Positions 16,724-25,717 of a stretch of 64,000 bases of DNA are shown one piece after another. Below the pieces are notes generated by a model. That model was not told the origin of the DNA, did no database searches, and saw only the letters and a program-made list of their open reading frames with translations. Origin of the DNA: Algicola sp. GTDB lineage: Bacteria > Bacteroidota > Bacteroidia > Flavobacteriales > Flavobacteriaceae. The position numbers were made by a program, and so were the translations under genes. How positions within the stretch are numbered: position 1 is the stretch's first letter; the number at the start of each line of letters is the position of its first letter. The stretch spans positions 30,914 to 94,913 of the forward strand of contig JAAEZN010000002.1 of assembly GCA_018222835.1 (NCBI GenBank), in the 5' to 3' direction.

Positions 16724-17929
16724 ATGAAGTTCGGAATTATCAGGGAGCGTAAAAATCCGCCCGATCATAGGGTAGTACTATCGCCAGAGGAATGTCAAAA
16801 TGTCCTATCCAAATTTCCAAAAGCCGAAATTTTAGTGGAATCATCCCCGATTCGGGTGTTTTCTGATCAGGAATATACCGATAAAGGATTCTCAGTAGTC
16901 CAAAATTTGGAGGACTGCGAGGTCTTGTTAGGTGTAAAAGAGGTTCCTATCGAAGCTTTAATTCCCAACAAAAAATATTTTTTCTTTTCCCACACTATAA
17001 AAAAACAGCCCTACAATAGGGATTTGCTTCGGGCAATGCTGGATAAGAATATAGAACTCTATGACCATGAGGTGATTACCAATACAAAGGGAGCTAGATT
17101 GGTAGCTTTTGGCAGATATGCCGGTATTGTTGGTGCTTACAATGGTTTTAGGGCATATGGACTCAAATATGATCTTTACCAGTTGCCAAAGGCGGAAACA
17201 CTTTTGGATCAACAGGCTTTGATCAGCGAACTAAAAAAAATACAATTGCCCAACATCAAAATATTGTTGACCGGAAAAGGCAGGGTAGGTAACGGCGCCA
17301 AGGAAATGTTGGATGCCATGGGCTTGGCACATGTCGCGCCAAACGATTATTTGTCCCAGACTTATAACAAACCGGTTTATTCCCAAATAGATGTGTCCCA
17401 CTACACAAAAAGAAAGGATGGTGCCAAAGGGAGCAAAGCAGATTTTTTTCAACACCCAGAACAATACGAATCCGATTTTTTTAGGTTTGCCAAAGTAACC
17501 GACTTTTTTATTGCCGGTCATTTTTATGGAGATGGCGCACCCTATCTATATACCCGAGAGGATGCCAAACAACTCGACTTTAAAATTAAGGTGGTGGCCG
17601 ATATCAGTTGCGATATAGATGGCCCTGTTGCATCAACCATCCGACCATCAACTATAGCAGAACCCGTATATGGGTATGATCCAATGTCGGAAAAGGAAAC
17701 CGATTTTAAAAATAAGGATGCCATAGCGGTCATGGCAGTGGACAACTTGCCTTGCGAGCTACCAAGGGATGCCAGTGTAGGGTTTGGGGAAGCATTTTCA
17801 AATTATGTGATACCGGCCTTTTTTAATAACGATTCCCAAGGAATACTCGATAGGGCACGTATGACCCAAAATGGTAAATTGACCGATAGGTTTGCCTACT
17901 TACAGGATTACGTGGACGGTAAAGAATGA
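16724..17929 (+). CDS. NAD(P)-dependent dehydrogenase, saccharopine/alanine dehydrogenase type
   Basis: 401 residues. The N-terminal half matches the alanine dehydrogenase/PNT-like domain shared with lysine-forming saccharopine dehydrogenase (FGIIRERKNPPDHRVVLSPEE, LLGVKEVPIEALIPNKKYFFFSHT, and ARLVAFGRYAGIVGAYNG). A Rossmann nucleotide site follows near residue 185 (ILLTGKGRVGNGAKEML). The C-terminal part has VVADISCDIDGPVASTIRPSTI, characteristic of the fungal LYS1/LKR-SDH family. It may take part in lysine breakdown or synthesis through saccharopine, but no other lysine gene is nearby, so the substrate is uncertain. Soluble and cytoplasmic. Confidence 0.8.
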   Translation: MKFGIIRERKNPPDHRVVLSPEECQNVLSKFPKAEILVESSPIRVFSDQEYTDKGFSVVQNLEDCEVLLGVKEVPIEALIPNKKYFFFSHTIKKQPYNRDLLRAMLDKNIELYDHEVITNTKGARLVAFGRYAGIVGAYNGFRAYGLKYDLYQLPKAETLLDQQALISELKKIQLPNIKILLTGKGRVGNGAKEMLDAMGLAHVAPNDYLSQTYNKPVYSQIDVSHYTKRKDGAKGSKADFFQHPEQYESDFFRFAKVTDFFIAGHFYGDGAPYLYTREDAKQLDFKIKVVADISCDIDGPVASTIRPSTIAEPVYGYDPMSEKETDFKNKDAIAVMAVDNLPCELPRDASVGFGEAFSNYVIPAFFNNDSQGILDRARMTQNGKLTDRFAYLQDYVDGKE

Positions 17930-17988
17930 CACTTGCCCTAAAAACCAATGCTTTTTAGTTGGTAATATATTGTTTTTTAGTATCTTAT

Positions 17989-18282
17989 ATGTCCTTATTC
18001 TTAAAGCTAGTGAAATTTAACTGGGTATTTTCTGGAGATGACAATCCAGCAATGAAAAGGGCCTGTATCGATTTGGAGTACAGCCTTAGACCAAGGATTA
18101 TGAGGTTTCTATTGTCCAGATTGGATGTGGATGCCGACTTTACCCAATTCTGTTTCAATGTGGATGTAGATAAAAATTGGGTTTCCATATCGGATAAAAC
18201 CCCCAAAGAGTATTTTTTGATTATATCACCAGGTTTCAACCAAGAAATCAATGGGTCTTCTTTTTCTTCTTCTGTGGCTTAA
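17989..18282 (+). CDS. Small hypothetical protein
   Basis: 97 residues from the ATG at 17989; an in-frame ATG at 17959 would add ten residues that look like untranslated leader. No signal peptide or membrane helix. The sequence (LKLVKFNWVFSGDDNPAMKRACIDLEYSLRPRIMRFLLSRL, given here in part) suggests a small soluble alpha/beta protein. I recognise no family. It lies between the dehydrogenase and a membrane export protein, on the same strand. Confidence 0.6.
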   Translation: MSLFLKLVKFNWVFSGDDNPAMKRACIDLEYSLRPRIMRFLLSRLDVDADFTQFCFNVDVDKNWVSISDKTPKEYFLIISPGFNQEINGSSFSSSVA

Positions 18283-18423
18283 GTAAATACTTTGCCTAGA
18301 GCATTTCACCCAAATTCATGGACAAATGAGTGCTTAATAGCATAATTAATAAATTTTTAAGGGTTAAAAATAGGTTTAAACGTAAATTCCTTATTAGGTT
18401 TGTGGGCTTAAAATTACGGTACT

Positions 18424-18879
18424 TTGCACATAGATCTAATAATTGCAGCACTCTGGAGCCTTTCACCATTTGGTGAGGCCAAGGTGGGCATTCCATATGG
18501 AATGTACCAAGGAGTGAACGAATACCTTGTGTTCGTGGTGTGCTTTGGGGCCAACGTTTTGGTGTTTCCGTTAATGATGTTCTTTTTGGAGTACATCAAT
18601 CGTCACTTGATCAAATGGCGTTTCTACAAAAAATCTGCCGTGTATATTGGGCAAAGAGCCAAAAAAGGGTCAGGGAAAAAGATTCAACGATTTGGTTTTT
18701 TGGGCATTGTACTCTTTGTGATGATCCCACTTCCTGGAACCGGTGTTTATGCTGGTAGTATTGCAGCTTACCTGTTCAAAATGAAGAAAAGAGAAGCATT
18801 TGCGGCCAATACCATTGGTATCTTTTTTTCGTCGGTGATTATTTGGGTGGCTACCTTGATGTCCTTAAAAGGTGTTTAA
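18424..18879 (+). CDS. Small multidrug export family membrane protein (COG2426 type)
   Basis: 151 residues. Four to five hydrophobic helices and the family signature segments are seen: LSPFGEAKVGIPYGMYQG at the start, a basic cytoplasmic loop (KWRFYKKSAVYIGQRAKKGSGKK), and FVMIPLPGTGVYAGSIAAYLFKM near residue 105. The family is annotated as small multidrug export proteins but its transport role is weakly supported. The only start codon after the upstream in-frame stop at 18409 is TTG at 18424, ahead of an ATG at residue 27 that would cut into the first conserved segment. A promoter-like TACTTTGCA overlaps the TTG, so the true start remains open. Confidence 0.8.
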   Translation: MHIDLIIAALWSLSPFGEAKVGIPYGMYQGVNEYLVFVVCFGANVLVFPLMMFFLEYINRHLIKWRFYKKSAVYIGQRAKKGSGKKIQRFGFLGIVLFVMIPLPGTGVYAGSIAAYLFKMKKREAFAANTIGIFFSSVIIWVATLMSLKGV

Positions 18880-18980
18880 GAAAGGTGATTTGGTATTTTT
18901 CGGTTTTTCGTTCAGATTATCGTTCTATTTATTTACTTTGCTTTCAATCTCAAACATTTTTGTAACCTAACAATACTATT

Positions 18981-19853
18981 ATGGCTTCCGGTTTTTTTGC
19001 AGTTTTGGATGATATTTCCGCACTTATGGACGACGTTGCTTCCATGAGTAAGATTGCAACCAAAAAGACCGCAGGTATTTTGGGGGACGATTTGGCCGTG
19101 AACGCCGAAAAGGCTACTGGGTTTTTGTCCAGCAGGGAAATTCCAGTTTTATGGGCCATTACCAAGGGATCCTTTCTCAATAAGTTGATTATTTTGCCCA
19201 TAGCTTTCTTGTTAAGTGCTTATCTGCCTACGGCAATAACGGTTATTCTTGTGTTGGGAGGGGTTTATTTGGCTTACGAAGGGGCAGAAAAAATATATGA
19301 GTACATCTTTCACAGGAACGAAAATGGACATGCAGAAGACCCTAACGATATTCCTGAAGAAGATTTTCCAGAATTGGAGAAGAAGAAAATCAAGCAGGCC
19401 ATTGTTACGGATTTTATTCTTTCCATTGAGATAGTGATCATAGCATTGAGTACTGTGGTGAACGAAACCTTAACAATTCAAATTGCCACGGTATCGGTAG
19501 TTGCATTATTGGCTACCGTAGGGGTTTATGGCATTGTGGCCTTAATTGTTCGTATGGACGATTACGGTTACCGACTTATCAACCTAAATGATGAGACGGA
19601 TAGTTTTTCCGATAAAGTTGGAATGGTTTTGATAAATGCCCTGCCAAAAATAATTAAAGCTCTCTCAATTGTAGGAACCTTGGCCTTGTTATTGGTTTCA
19701 GGTGGTATTTTTAGCCATAATATAGAATTCTTCCATCACTTGTTCCCGGGGTTGCCCTCTTTGATTAAAGACTTTATACTAGGGTTGGGAATCGGGTTTG
19801 TGGCAGTACTGTTGTTGCAGTTGATCAAGAAATTGTTCAAACGTAAGTCGTAA
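18981..19853 (+). CDS. DUF808 inner membrane protein (YedI-like)
   Basis: 290 residues, the normal length. The DUF808 opening is clear (MASGFFAVLDDISALMDDVASMSKIATKKTAGILGDDLAVNAE, in part). At least five hydrophobic helices follow (LIILPIAFLLSAYLPTAITVILVLGGVYLAYEGAE and later segments), with an acidic soluble loop in the middle. The protein is predicted in the cytoplasmic membrane and its function is unknown. It is followed 14 bases later by a DUF1801 gene on the same strand. Confidence 0.9.
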   Translation: MASGFFAVLDDISALMDDVASMSKIATKKTAGILGDDLAVNAEKATGFLSSREIPVLWAITKGSFLNKLIILPIAFLLSAYLPTAITVILVLGGVYLAYEGAEKIYEYIFHRNENGHAEDPNDIPEEDFPELEKKKIKQAIVTDFILSIEIVIIALSTVVNETLTIQIATVSVVALLATVGVYGIVALIVRMDDYGYRLINLNDETDSFSDKVGMVLINALPKIIKALSIVGTLALLLVSGGIFSHNIEFFHHLFPGLPSLIKDFILGLGIGFVAVLLLQLIKKLFKRKS

Positions 19854-19867
19854 GCAAGTCTTTTTTT

Positions 19868-20236
19868 ATGAACCCGGCCGAAGATTATATCATCAACCAA
19901 AAAGAACCTTTCAGAAGCATTTTATTGCACCTAAAAGCTGTAATCGAGTCTGTTGTTCCTGATGTAGATATGAAGTACAAATGGAGCATTCCCTGTTTTT
20001 ATGCAGGTAAACAGCCCATTTGCTATTTAAATGTGTCCCAAAAAAAGAAGTATGTGGACATTGCGTTTTGGAATTCGGCCCATCTGACATTGCATTTGGA
20101 TAAAATGGTCGTTGAAAACCGAAAGGTGGTTAAATCCCTTCGCTATTTTACTTTGGAAGAAATTGATCAAGATGTGTTGGTGGACGTATTGCAGGAATGC
20201 TACTCCCTAAAGCACAAGGGATTCTACAAGCGATAA
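19868..20236 (+). CDS. DUF1801 domain protein
   Basis: 122 residues forming one DUF1801 (YdhG-like) domain. Typical segments are an early PFRSILLHLKAVIESVVPDVDMKYKWSIPCFYAGKQ (in part), then CYLNVSQKKKYVDIAFW. Members are small soluble proteins of unknown role, some linked to iron chaperone function by name only (frataxin-like fold). The gene starts 14 bases after the DUF808 gene and is convergent with the iron-type operon on the other strand, whose last gene ends 15 bases away. Confidence 0.85.
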   Translation: MNPAEDYIINQKEPFRSILLHLKAVIESVVPDVDMKYKWSIPCFYAGKQPICYLNVSQKKKYVDIAFWNSAHLTLHLDKMVVENRKVVKSLRYFTLEEIDQDVLVDVLQECYSLKHKGFYKR

Positions 20237-20251
20237 CCAGCTAATATTTGA

Positions 20252-21817
20252 TTACGAAACAACTGGTTTGGTCGCTTTGTTTTTCAGTTTAAAGAAAGCG
20301 ATCCAGAGAGCTACTAGCCCCAAAATCAACCAAAGCAAATCCACCAACAGAATATGTTGGTAACCTTTTTGATAGGCAACCCACATCCAATTGCCCGATG
20401 CAATTCCGTTTGCAACCGGAACCAATAAGCCCAAAATTCCACCAGATATCAAAGTCCACTTGTTGGTAAAGGCAATATCCTTTTTAAGTATAAAGAACAC
20501 GGTGGCCACCAACCATATCGGAAAATAGGTTTGGTAAAGAAAGCCCATGTTCACTGAAGGTGCAAACTTTACGATAATAAACTCCAAAGCGGTAACAGGC
20601 AACAGGGTAAGGCAGATGGCCATATACCAATTGGCTACTTGTTGGTTGAATTTTCGGCGTTTTTCCGGAATGTTTTTCTTGTTGCGGGCCACAAGCCAAA
20701 TCATAATTCCAGAGAGGATCACAAAACAGGAAACCAGTCCCAGTATAAAGGAAATTACACGTAAACCATAGCCTGCGTAATCACCAAAGTGGAGACGGAA
20801 CATCATGTTTTTTACACCATCCAAATAGGAGGTTTGGGCAATCGGTACTTTTTCCTGCGCAATGGAACCATCGGCAATTTTGTAAATACGGTAGCCCAGA
20901 CCATTCAGTTTGGTATCGTAACCAAGGTATCCGCTTATGGCGGCGTGCATATTTTGATCGCCGTAGTTGAATATGTGAGTTTCGGTAACCCTAAAATCTC
21001 CCCATTCTTTTTTCATTTCTTGAACAAATTGGTCCAAGTTTATGGTGTTCTCCAATTTTTGATTCTGGAACTCGTACACGGGATGGTTGTACTCCAAATC
21101 TTTGTACAATTGGTTTTGGTCACCATCATACAATCCCATCACCATGGGAAGCACCAAAATGCCTTTCAGTAAAAAGAAGGCTCCCGTTACGGCATACACA
21201 AACTGAAATGGAAACCCTATTACCCCAAGGACGGTATGGGCATCCGTCCACATGGTTTTTAGTTTGGCCCATGGCCTAAAAGTGTAAAAGTTGGAAACAA
21301 TCTTGTTCCAATGTACCAAGAGCCCGGTAATGATGGCAAAAAGGAAAAAGAAGGCCACAAACCCAGCCAAAGTTCTTCCATAAGGGTGGGGGATTTGATC
21401 TAAAAAGTGGAGACGGTACAAGAATTCACCCAAATGGTAATTGCTTGCATAATCGGCTGTTTTGGTTTTGGATTCCGGGTCCAAATAGAAAAACACGGGT
21501 GCTTTGGCATCTTCTGAAGCCAAGGAATCCTTGGATGCTCCCAAATTGACGGAAATGCTTCTTTCGTTGTAGTAATGTCTCAATTCGACATCCCGTCCAA
21601 ACAAATTGTAATCTTTGGAGAGGTCGTTGAGGTGTCCGTCCACACTGCCAGGCAATGCATCTTCCTGACTAACGTAATGCCCATGTTGCCAATTGGCAAT
21701 CTCATCCCTGAAAAAGGAGAATGATCCTGTAAAAAAAATAACGTAGAGCGCTACACTGATAACGATACCACTTACGGTATGTGTGTGGAACAATATGTTG
21801 TAGATACGGTTTCCCAT
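20252..21817 (-). CDS. PepSY-associated transmembrane protein (iron-regulated membrane protein)
   Basis: 521 residues. The N-terminal helix pair begins HTHTVSGIVISVALYVIFFTGSFSFFRDEI, typical of PepSY_TM proteins. Four main membrane regions are seen, with a large periplasmic part between the first and second and another between the third and fourth. Such proteins are often found with TonB-dependent siderophore receptors and may reduce or help release imported ferric complexes, but the mechanism is not settled. It is the last gene of the five-gene operon (25647 to 20252), starting 3 bases after the preceding small membrane gene. Confidence 0.9.
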   Translation of the reverse strand: MGNRIYNILFHTHTVSGIVISVALYVIFFTGSFSFFRDEIANWQHGHYVSQEDALPGSVDGHLNDLSKDYNLFGRDVELRHYYNERSISVNLGASKDSLASEDAKAPVFFYLDPESKTKTADYASNYHLGEFLYRLHFLDQIPHPYGRTLAGFVAFFFLFAIITGLLVHWNKIVSNFYTFRPWAKLKTMWTDAHTVLGVIGFPFQFVYAVTGAFFLLKGILVLPMVMGLYDGDQNQLYKDLEYNHPVYEFQNQKLENTINLDQFVQEMKKEWGDFRVTETHIFNYGDQNMHAAISGYLGYDTKLNGLGYRIYKIADGSIAQEKVPIAQTSYLDGVKNMMFRLHFGDYAGYGLRVISFILGLVSCFVILSGIMIWLVARNKKNIPEKRRKFNQQVANWYMAICLTLLPVTALEFIIVKFAPSVNMGFLYQTYFPIWLVATVFFILKKDIAFTNKWTLISGGILGLLVPVANGIASGNWMWVAYQKGYQHILLVDLLWLILGLVALWIAFFKLKNKATKPVVS

Positions 21818-21820
21818 GGT

Positions 21821-22120
21821 TTAAACAAGAGGGTTGGTTTGGTTTGCAAAATAGAATATGACAAAGAGTGCTAAACTGACCAGAATATAAATGCCCAAGA
21901 CTTTCCAGCCATTATTGCCCAGAAAGGCAATAACCATTAAAACGGCCCAAAGGATAAAGGCCGTAAAAGTACTGGTTATGATCACGGTAACATGATTGAA
22001 CCAAGTGGCCAAAATCATATGGAATAAGACTGCTATCACAAGGCCACCTAAAATGGCAGCGGTAATTTTGGCAAATCGTTGTGATGGCGATAGGGTCAAA
22101 TATTTTTTGTTGGCTGGCAT
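21821..22120 (-). CDS. Small membrane protein in the iron-type operon
   Basis: 99 residues with three hydrophobic helices (ITAAILGGLVIAVLFHMILATWF, TFTAFILWAVLMVIAFL, VLGIYILVSLALFVIFYF). No soluble domain. I recognise no named family. It is sandwiched with 3-base spacing between another small membrane gene and the PepSY protein, so it is translated as part of the same operon and likely forms part of the same inner-membrane assembly. Confidence 0.75.
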   Translation of the reverse strand: MPANKKYLTLSPSQRFAKITAAILGGLVIAVLFHMILATWFNHVTVIITSTFTAFILWAVLMVIAFLGNNGWKVLGIYILVSLALFVIFYFANQTNPLV

Positions 22121-22123
22121 AGG

Positions 22124-22456
22124 TTAGAACAATAGGGTTTCAAAAAGGATGGAGCACAAAAAAAGAACACCCAAAAAACGGTAGTTCAACAATCGTAAGG
22201 GAGCCAAGAGAATCACTAAACTGGCAACTGTCATCAACAAAATAAAAAAAGTGAACGTACCTGAACCAAGCCCCCAGTAAAAGCAGCTAAGCCCCAATGA
22301 AAAAACCATTAGGGCCAAACTGACATATTGTGAAGCTCTTTTATGTTCAGCAATGGAGTGCTCAAAACCAAGGCTGCCCATTGCAGACATTTTTGTTGAG
22401 GTACTGTAGAGCAAGTAAAAAGCTATAAAAGTGAGTAACGAAATTCCTGTGGCCAT
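22124..22456 (-). CDS. Second small membrane protein in the iron-type operon
   Basis: 110 residues from the ATG at 22454-22456, two bases after the stop of the DUF4198 gene; an upstream in-frame start would overlap that gene. Four hydrophobic helices are seen (GISLLTFIAFYLLYS, YVSLALMVFSLGLSCFYWGL, FFILLMTVASLVILLAPL, FLGVLFLCSILFETLLF). No family recognised. Position and spacing tie it to metal uptake through the neighbouring receptor and PepSY protein. Confidence 0.75.
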   Translation of the reverse strand: MATGISLLTFIAFYLLYSTSTKMSAMGSLGFEHSIAEHKRASQYVSLALMVFSLGLSCFYWGLGSGTFTFFILLMTVASLVILLAPLRLLNYRFLGVLFLCSILFETLLF

Positions 22457-22458
22457 GC

Positions 22459-23175
22459 TTATGGTTTTATGTAATAGGTGGCGCAATGCCAAATAAATTC
22501 ATAATCTTCTCCATTATAGGTGCCGGGAATTTCTTCCTTGGTCGTGGTCTCCACAATGTACTTGGTGTTCCAAGGCAAGGCAAAGGAAACCTCTCCATTA
22601 TCGTCTGTGTACAAGGTTTTGGACCATAGGTCGGAAACATAGACTTTAAGTTCGTTTTTGGCAATGGACTCACCTTTGTACAATACTTGAAGCTTGATCC
22701 CCTCTCCGTCGCTCTCTAACTGCTTTATTACAATTCCATTGGGATTTACGGTTTTCGTGTCTCCATCGGTTCCCACCTGAACTTTTGCGGTGGAATGATA
22801 GTGCGTCTTGAAAATCCCAAAATCGTATTGGGTATAATCGATCACATCGATTTCATTATTGTTCAAAGCGATGGTATATACGCCTTTCTGAGATGGTGTA
22901 AAGCTTGCCAAATAATGGTCTTCTTTGGCTTCTGTACTCAATTGGGTCTTTGTGCCGTCGGGAGCTATTACCCAAAGGGTAAACTTGGAAACCAGAGGAA
23001 AAGCTTCGCCCTCTACTTTTTCAATTACACCATAGGTGTATTCTCCGTAATGTACACGGACTTCCTGTGTCCGGCCCAAGGCCCCTGTACCGTTGGTCTC
23101 AATCCACAGATAGTGAGCCGAGGCCGAAAGTACGGGCAAGGTAATGAGTAATAAAGTTGCAATGAATTTTTTCAT
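22459..23175 (-). CDS. DUF4198 periplasmic protein
   Basis: 238 residues with a signal peptide (IATLLLITLPVLSASA) followed by a HYLWIETNG stretch, the usual mature start of DUF4198 proteins. The rest is beta-rich with two domains, one around FTPSQKGVYTIALNNNE and a second Ig-like one near DLWSKTLYTDDNGEVSFALPW. DUF4198 proteins commonly accompany nickel, cobalt or iron transport genes and are thought to sit in the periplasm. The gene begins 9 bases after the TonB receptor. Confidence 0.85.
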   Translation of the reverse strand: MKKFIATLLLITLPVLSASAHYLWIETNGTGALGRTQEVRVHYGEYTYGVIEKVEGEAFPLVSKFTLWVIAPDGTKTQLSTEAKEDHYLASFTPSQKGVYTIALNNNEIDVIDYTQYDFGIFKTHYHSTAKVQVGTDGDTKTVNPNGIVIKQLESDGEGIKLQVLYKGESIAKNELKVYVSDLWSKTLYTDDNGEVSFALPWNTKYIVETTTKEEIPGTYNGEDYEFIWHCATYYIKP

Positions 23176-23184
23176 TTGGTTCTC

Positions 23185-25647
23185 TTAGAATTTATAAGTG
23201 AAATTGGCAGAAAGACTTCTCAAGTTCTGAGGGCTGATGGTTGACCAACCTCTGTAATAGTCCTTGTTGGCAATATTGTCCAACTTCAGCGTGATTCTGA
23301 AATCCTTGGCATCATAAAAGGCAGACGCATTAAGAATGGTGTATTTATCAATAGCAAAAGTACCGTTGGTTCTGTTGAAAATTTTGTTCTCACTGGCGTA
23401 GTTGCCGCCAAACCCAAGTCCAAAGTTTTCCAGTGTACCTTGTGTAAATCTGTAGCTTGCCCAAACATTGGCCAAGTTCATCGGGCCTGCACTCTCGGGC
23501 CTAAATCCAGTGAAACTTGCAGCTCCCTCAACCAATTGACTATCGTTATAGCTATAACCGGCAACAATGTTCAAACCATCAATTGGAGAGGCGGTAATGC
23601 TCGCTTCAAAACCTTTACTGGTCTGTTCGCCGTCTTGCGTATAGAAATAGTTGTTGGCATCAGTATCGATTCGTTGTGCCATATCGCTTACGGTAATGTC
23701 GTAGTAGCTCAAAGTGGCAGAAAGCTTGTCATTGAACAAGTTCAATTTGGTACCTACCTCGAATTGGTTGGCGTGTTCAGGATTCAAAGCTCTTACTGAT
23801 GTATTTCCGTTGGATAGCTCAGTAACTGGAGCAACATTGCTAAATCCGTTCATGTAGTTTGCAAATACCGATACTTTGTTCAAGATAGGTTGATATACCA
23901 AACCAAATTTTGGTGAGAATGCGGTTTGATTGTATCCGTCGTTAGAGAAACGGTCCACACGCAAACTTGCCATTGCGGACAATTCTGGCAATAGGTTGAT
24001 GACATTGGAGGCATAGGCGCTGAAAATCTCTTGCTCCGCCTCACTAAATTGTGCTCCTGGATTGGCCAAGGTGGAAATTCCGGCATCCGCTCCAGCTTGA
24101 GTCAAAACACCGGAGTCGTACAAGCCAGTGCCCATTGGAGTTCCATAGAATTCGTGTAGGGCAGGGGCTACCGCTTGGAACTCGGCTGGATTTGCGCCAA
24201 CGTAGGCAAAGCCTTGGTTCCCATAACCCGTACTGTTGTTAATGGTTCTAGTTTTAAGGTAATCCAATCCAACCACCAATCGGTTGCGCATGTTCCCGAC
24301 ATTGAAATCCCCGATAAAGTTCTGTTGAATATCGGTCCCCAAAGTCTCGGAATTCTGGTTACTCGTATAGCGTGCCAAGATAATACCGTCTTCTATTGTA
24401 GTGCCCGATAGGCCTTCAACCGTTGAAGTTATCTCGTACAAGTAGGAATAGTAGCCATCGGATTTTGCGTTAGATCTGGAGATTACGGTCTGGGAAGTCC
24501 ATGAATCACTTAAAATGTAATTCATCTGACCTTGTAAGCTGTAGGTTGGGGTGTCAATATACAAATCGTTACTGGAGTACGATCGTTTAAAATCGTAACC
24601 CAGTTCATCCAGATTGGTCACACGAAGTGGCGAACCACGATCTACGAACAACATGGTCTGGTTAGTGCTCCTTCCGTTATAAAACTCGGTGTTGATATTG
24701 AAAGAAAGTCTATCACTGGCCTGAAATGACAACGATGGTGCAAAGAAGAACGATTTCCTAAATCCAGCATCTTGGTAGCTGTTCTGTGTGTGGTACGAAG
24801 TGTTCACACGAAGTGCAATATTGTTCTGGTTGCCCAAAGTTGTATTCACATCGGCGCTTACTCGGTTCAACCCATAACTGCCAGAAGTGTATGAGATATT
24901 TCCGCCAAAACCATAATATGGCTTTTTGGTATTGATGTTGATCAAACCACCATAAGAGATCAAGCTACTGCCATATAAAGTGCCCGAAGGACCTTTGATC
25001 ACTTCGATGGATTCAATATTGGCCGGATCCGGACTTCCATTGGTCAAGCCAGGCAATCCATTGATCATAGTAGGTTGGACTGCAAAACCGCGAAGGGAGA
25101 AATAGCCTGCACCATCGTTGCCTCTACCTGTGGATTCCCAAAGCTTGTCGATTCCCGGTGCGTTTTTTAGGGCATCATCAAAATTGGTGACCACTTGGTC
25201 TTGCAATAATTCGGTTGAAATAGAATTGTACACCTGCGGATTTTCAATATCCTTTAAAGGCATTTTGGATACATAAACACTTGCCTTGCGCGAAAATTTG
25301 TTCACTTGGTTGCCCTCGACCACGACTTCATTCAGTTGTTCTTGTCGTTCTACCAATACAATGGTTTGTACGTTCGTGGTTTGATCGGCGTATATGGTCA
25401 CAGTTTTGTTCTGTGTACCAAAACCAACCATCGAAAAAGTCAAAGTGTAGGAGCCGGGGGCAAGGTCGGATATCTCATAGTTGCCTGAATAATTTGTGTT
25501 TGTCCCTAAACTAGTGTTGGAAACGGCAATATTGACATTGGCCAAAGGATTGTTTCTTTGGTCTGTTACTTTTCCTGAGATGTTACCTGATTGAGCTTGT
25601 GCCAAGGAATAAAAAGCCAAGCTTAGTATGAGGAGTAGATGCTTCAT
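23185..25647 (-). CDS. TonB-dependent receptor, siderophore type, with carboxypeptidase-like N-terminal domain
   Basis: 820 residues. Signal peptide (LLLILSLAFYSLAQAQ), then a carboxypeptidase-regulatory-like beta domain (ISGKVTDQRNNPLANVNIAV, about 20-105), a plug (LNEVVVEGNQVNKF to about residue 255, with SLRGFAVQPTMINGLPG and VIKGPSGTLYG), and a barrel ending in LSANFTYKF. The plug and barrel resemble siderophore receptors. The gene heads the operon. Its promoter region carries two Fur-like boxes, which supports iron-responsive control. The actual ligand, whether siderophore or haem, is not readable by eye. Confidence 0.93.
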   Translation of the reverse strand: MKHLLLILSLAFYSLAQAQSGNISGKVTDQRNNPLANVNIAVSNTSLGTNTNYSGNYEISDLAPGSYTLTFSMVGFGTQNKTVTIYADQTTNVQTIVLVERQEQLNEVVVEGNQVNKFSRKASVYVSKMPLKDIENPQVYNSISTELLQDQVVTNFDDALKNAPGIDKLWESTGRGNDGAGYFSLRGFAVQPTMINGLPGLTNGSPDPANIESIEVIKGPSGTLYGSSLISYGGLININTKKPYYGFGGNISYTSGSYGLNRVSADVNTTLGNQNNIALRVNTSYHTQNSYQDAGFRKSFFFAPSLSFQASDRLSFNINTEFYNGRSTNQTMLFVDRGSPLRVTNLDELGYDFKRSYSSNDLYIDTPTYSLQGQMNYILSDSWTSQTVISRSNAKSDGYYSYLYEITSTVEGLSGTTIEDGIILARYTSNQNSETLGTDIQQNFIGDFNVGNMRNRLVVGLDYLKTRTINNSTGYGNQGFAYVGANPAEFQAVAPALHEFYGTPMGTGLYDSGVLTQAGADAGISTLANPGAQFSEAEQEIFSAYASNVINLLPELSAMASLRVDRFSNDGYNQTAFSPKFGLVYQPILNKVSVFANYMNGFSNVAPVTELSNGNTSVRALNPEHANQFEVGTKLNLFNDKLSATLSYYDITVSDMAQRIDTDANNYFYTQDGEQTSKGFEASITASPIDGLNIVAGYSYNDSQLVEGAASFTGFRPESAGPMNLANVWASYRFTQGTLENFGLGFGGNYASENKIFNRTNGTFAIDKYTILNASAFYDAKDFRITLKLDNIANKDYYRGWSTISPQNLRSLSANFTYKF

Positions 25648-25651
25648 TTTT

Positions 25652-25672
25652 TATTTGTAATTAGTCTAAATA
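25652..25672. promoter_or_regulatory. Fur-like box 1 (downstream of promoter)
   Basis: A 21-base AT-rich imperfect palindrome starting TATTTG and ending CTAAATA, 4 bases before the receptor ATG. It equals the reverse complement of box 2 at 25718 at 20 of 21 positions. Size and base pattern fit Fur sites. Confidence 0.6.
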
Positions 25673-25682
25673 AAATTCGATG

Positions 25683-25714
25683 CAAATGTATGTTCCAGCA
25701 CTTGATTGAACAAA
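25683..25714 (-). promoter_or_regulatory. Promoter of the TonB receptor operon
   Basis: Minus-strand TACATTTG (25683-25690) matches TAnnTTTG, and TTTG (25711-25714) lies 20 bases upstream, the standard Bacteroidota spacing. It lies between the two Fur-like boxes. Confidence 0.75.
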
Positions 25715-25717
25715 AAA

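Noticed and set aside
16546..16752. Plus-strand frame over the structured element upstream of the dehydrogenase
   Set aside because: It spans a hairpin-rich element and overlaps the dehydrogenase start in another frame; no protein-like features.
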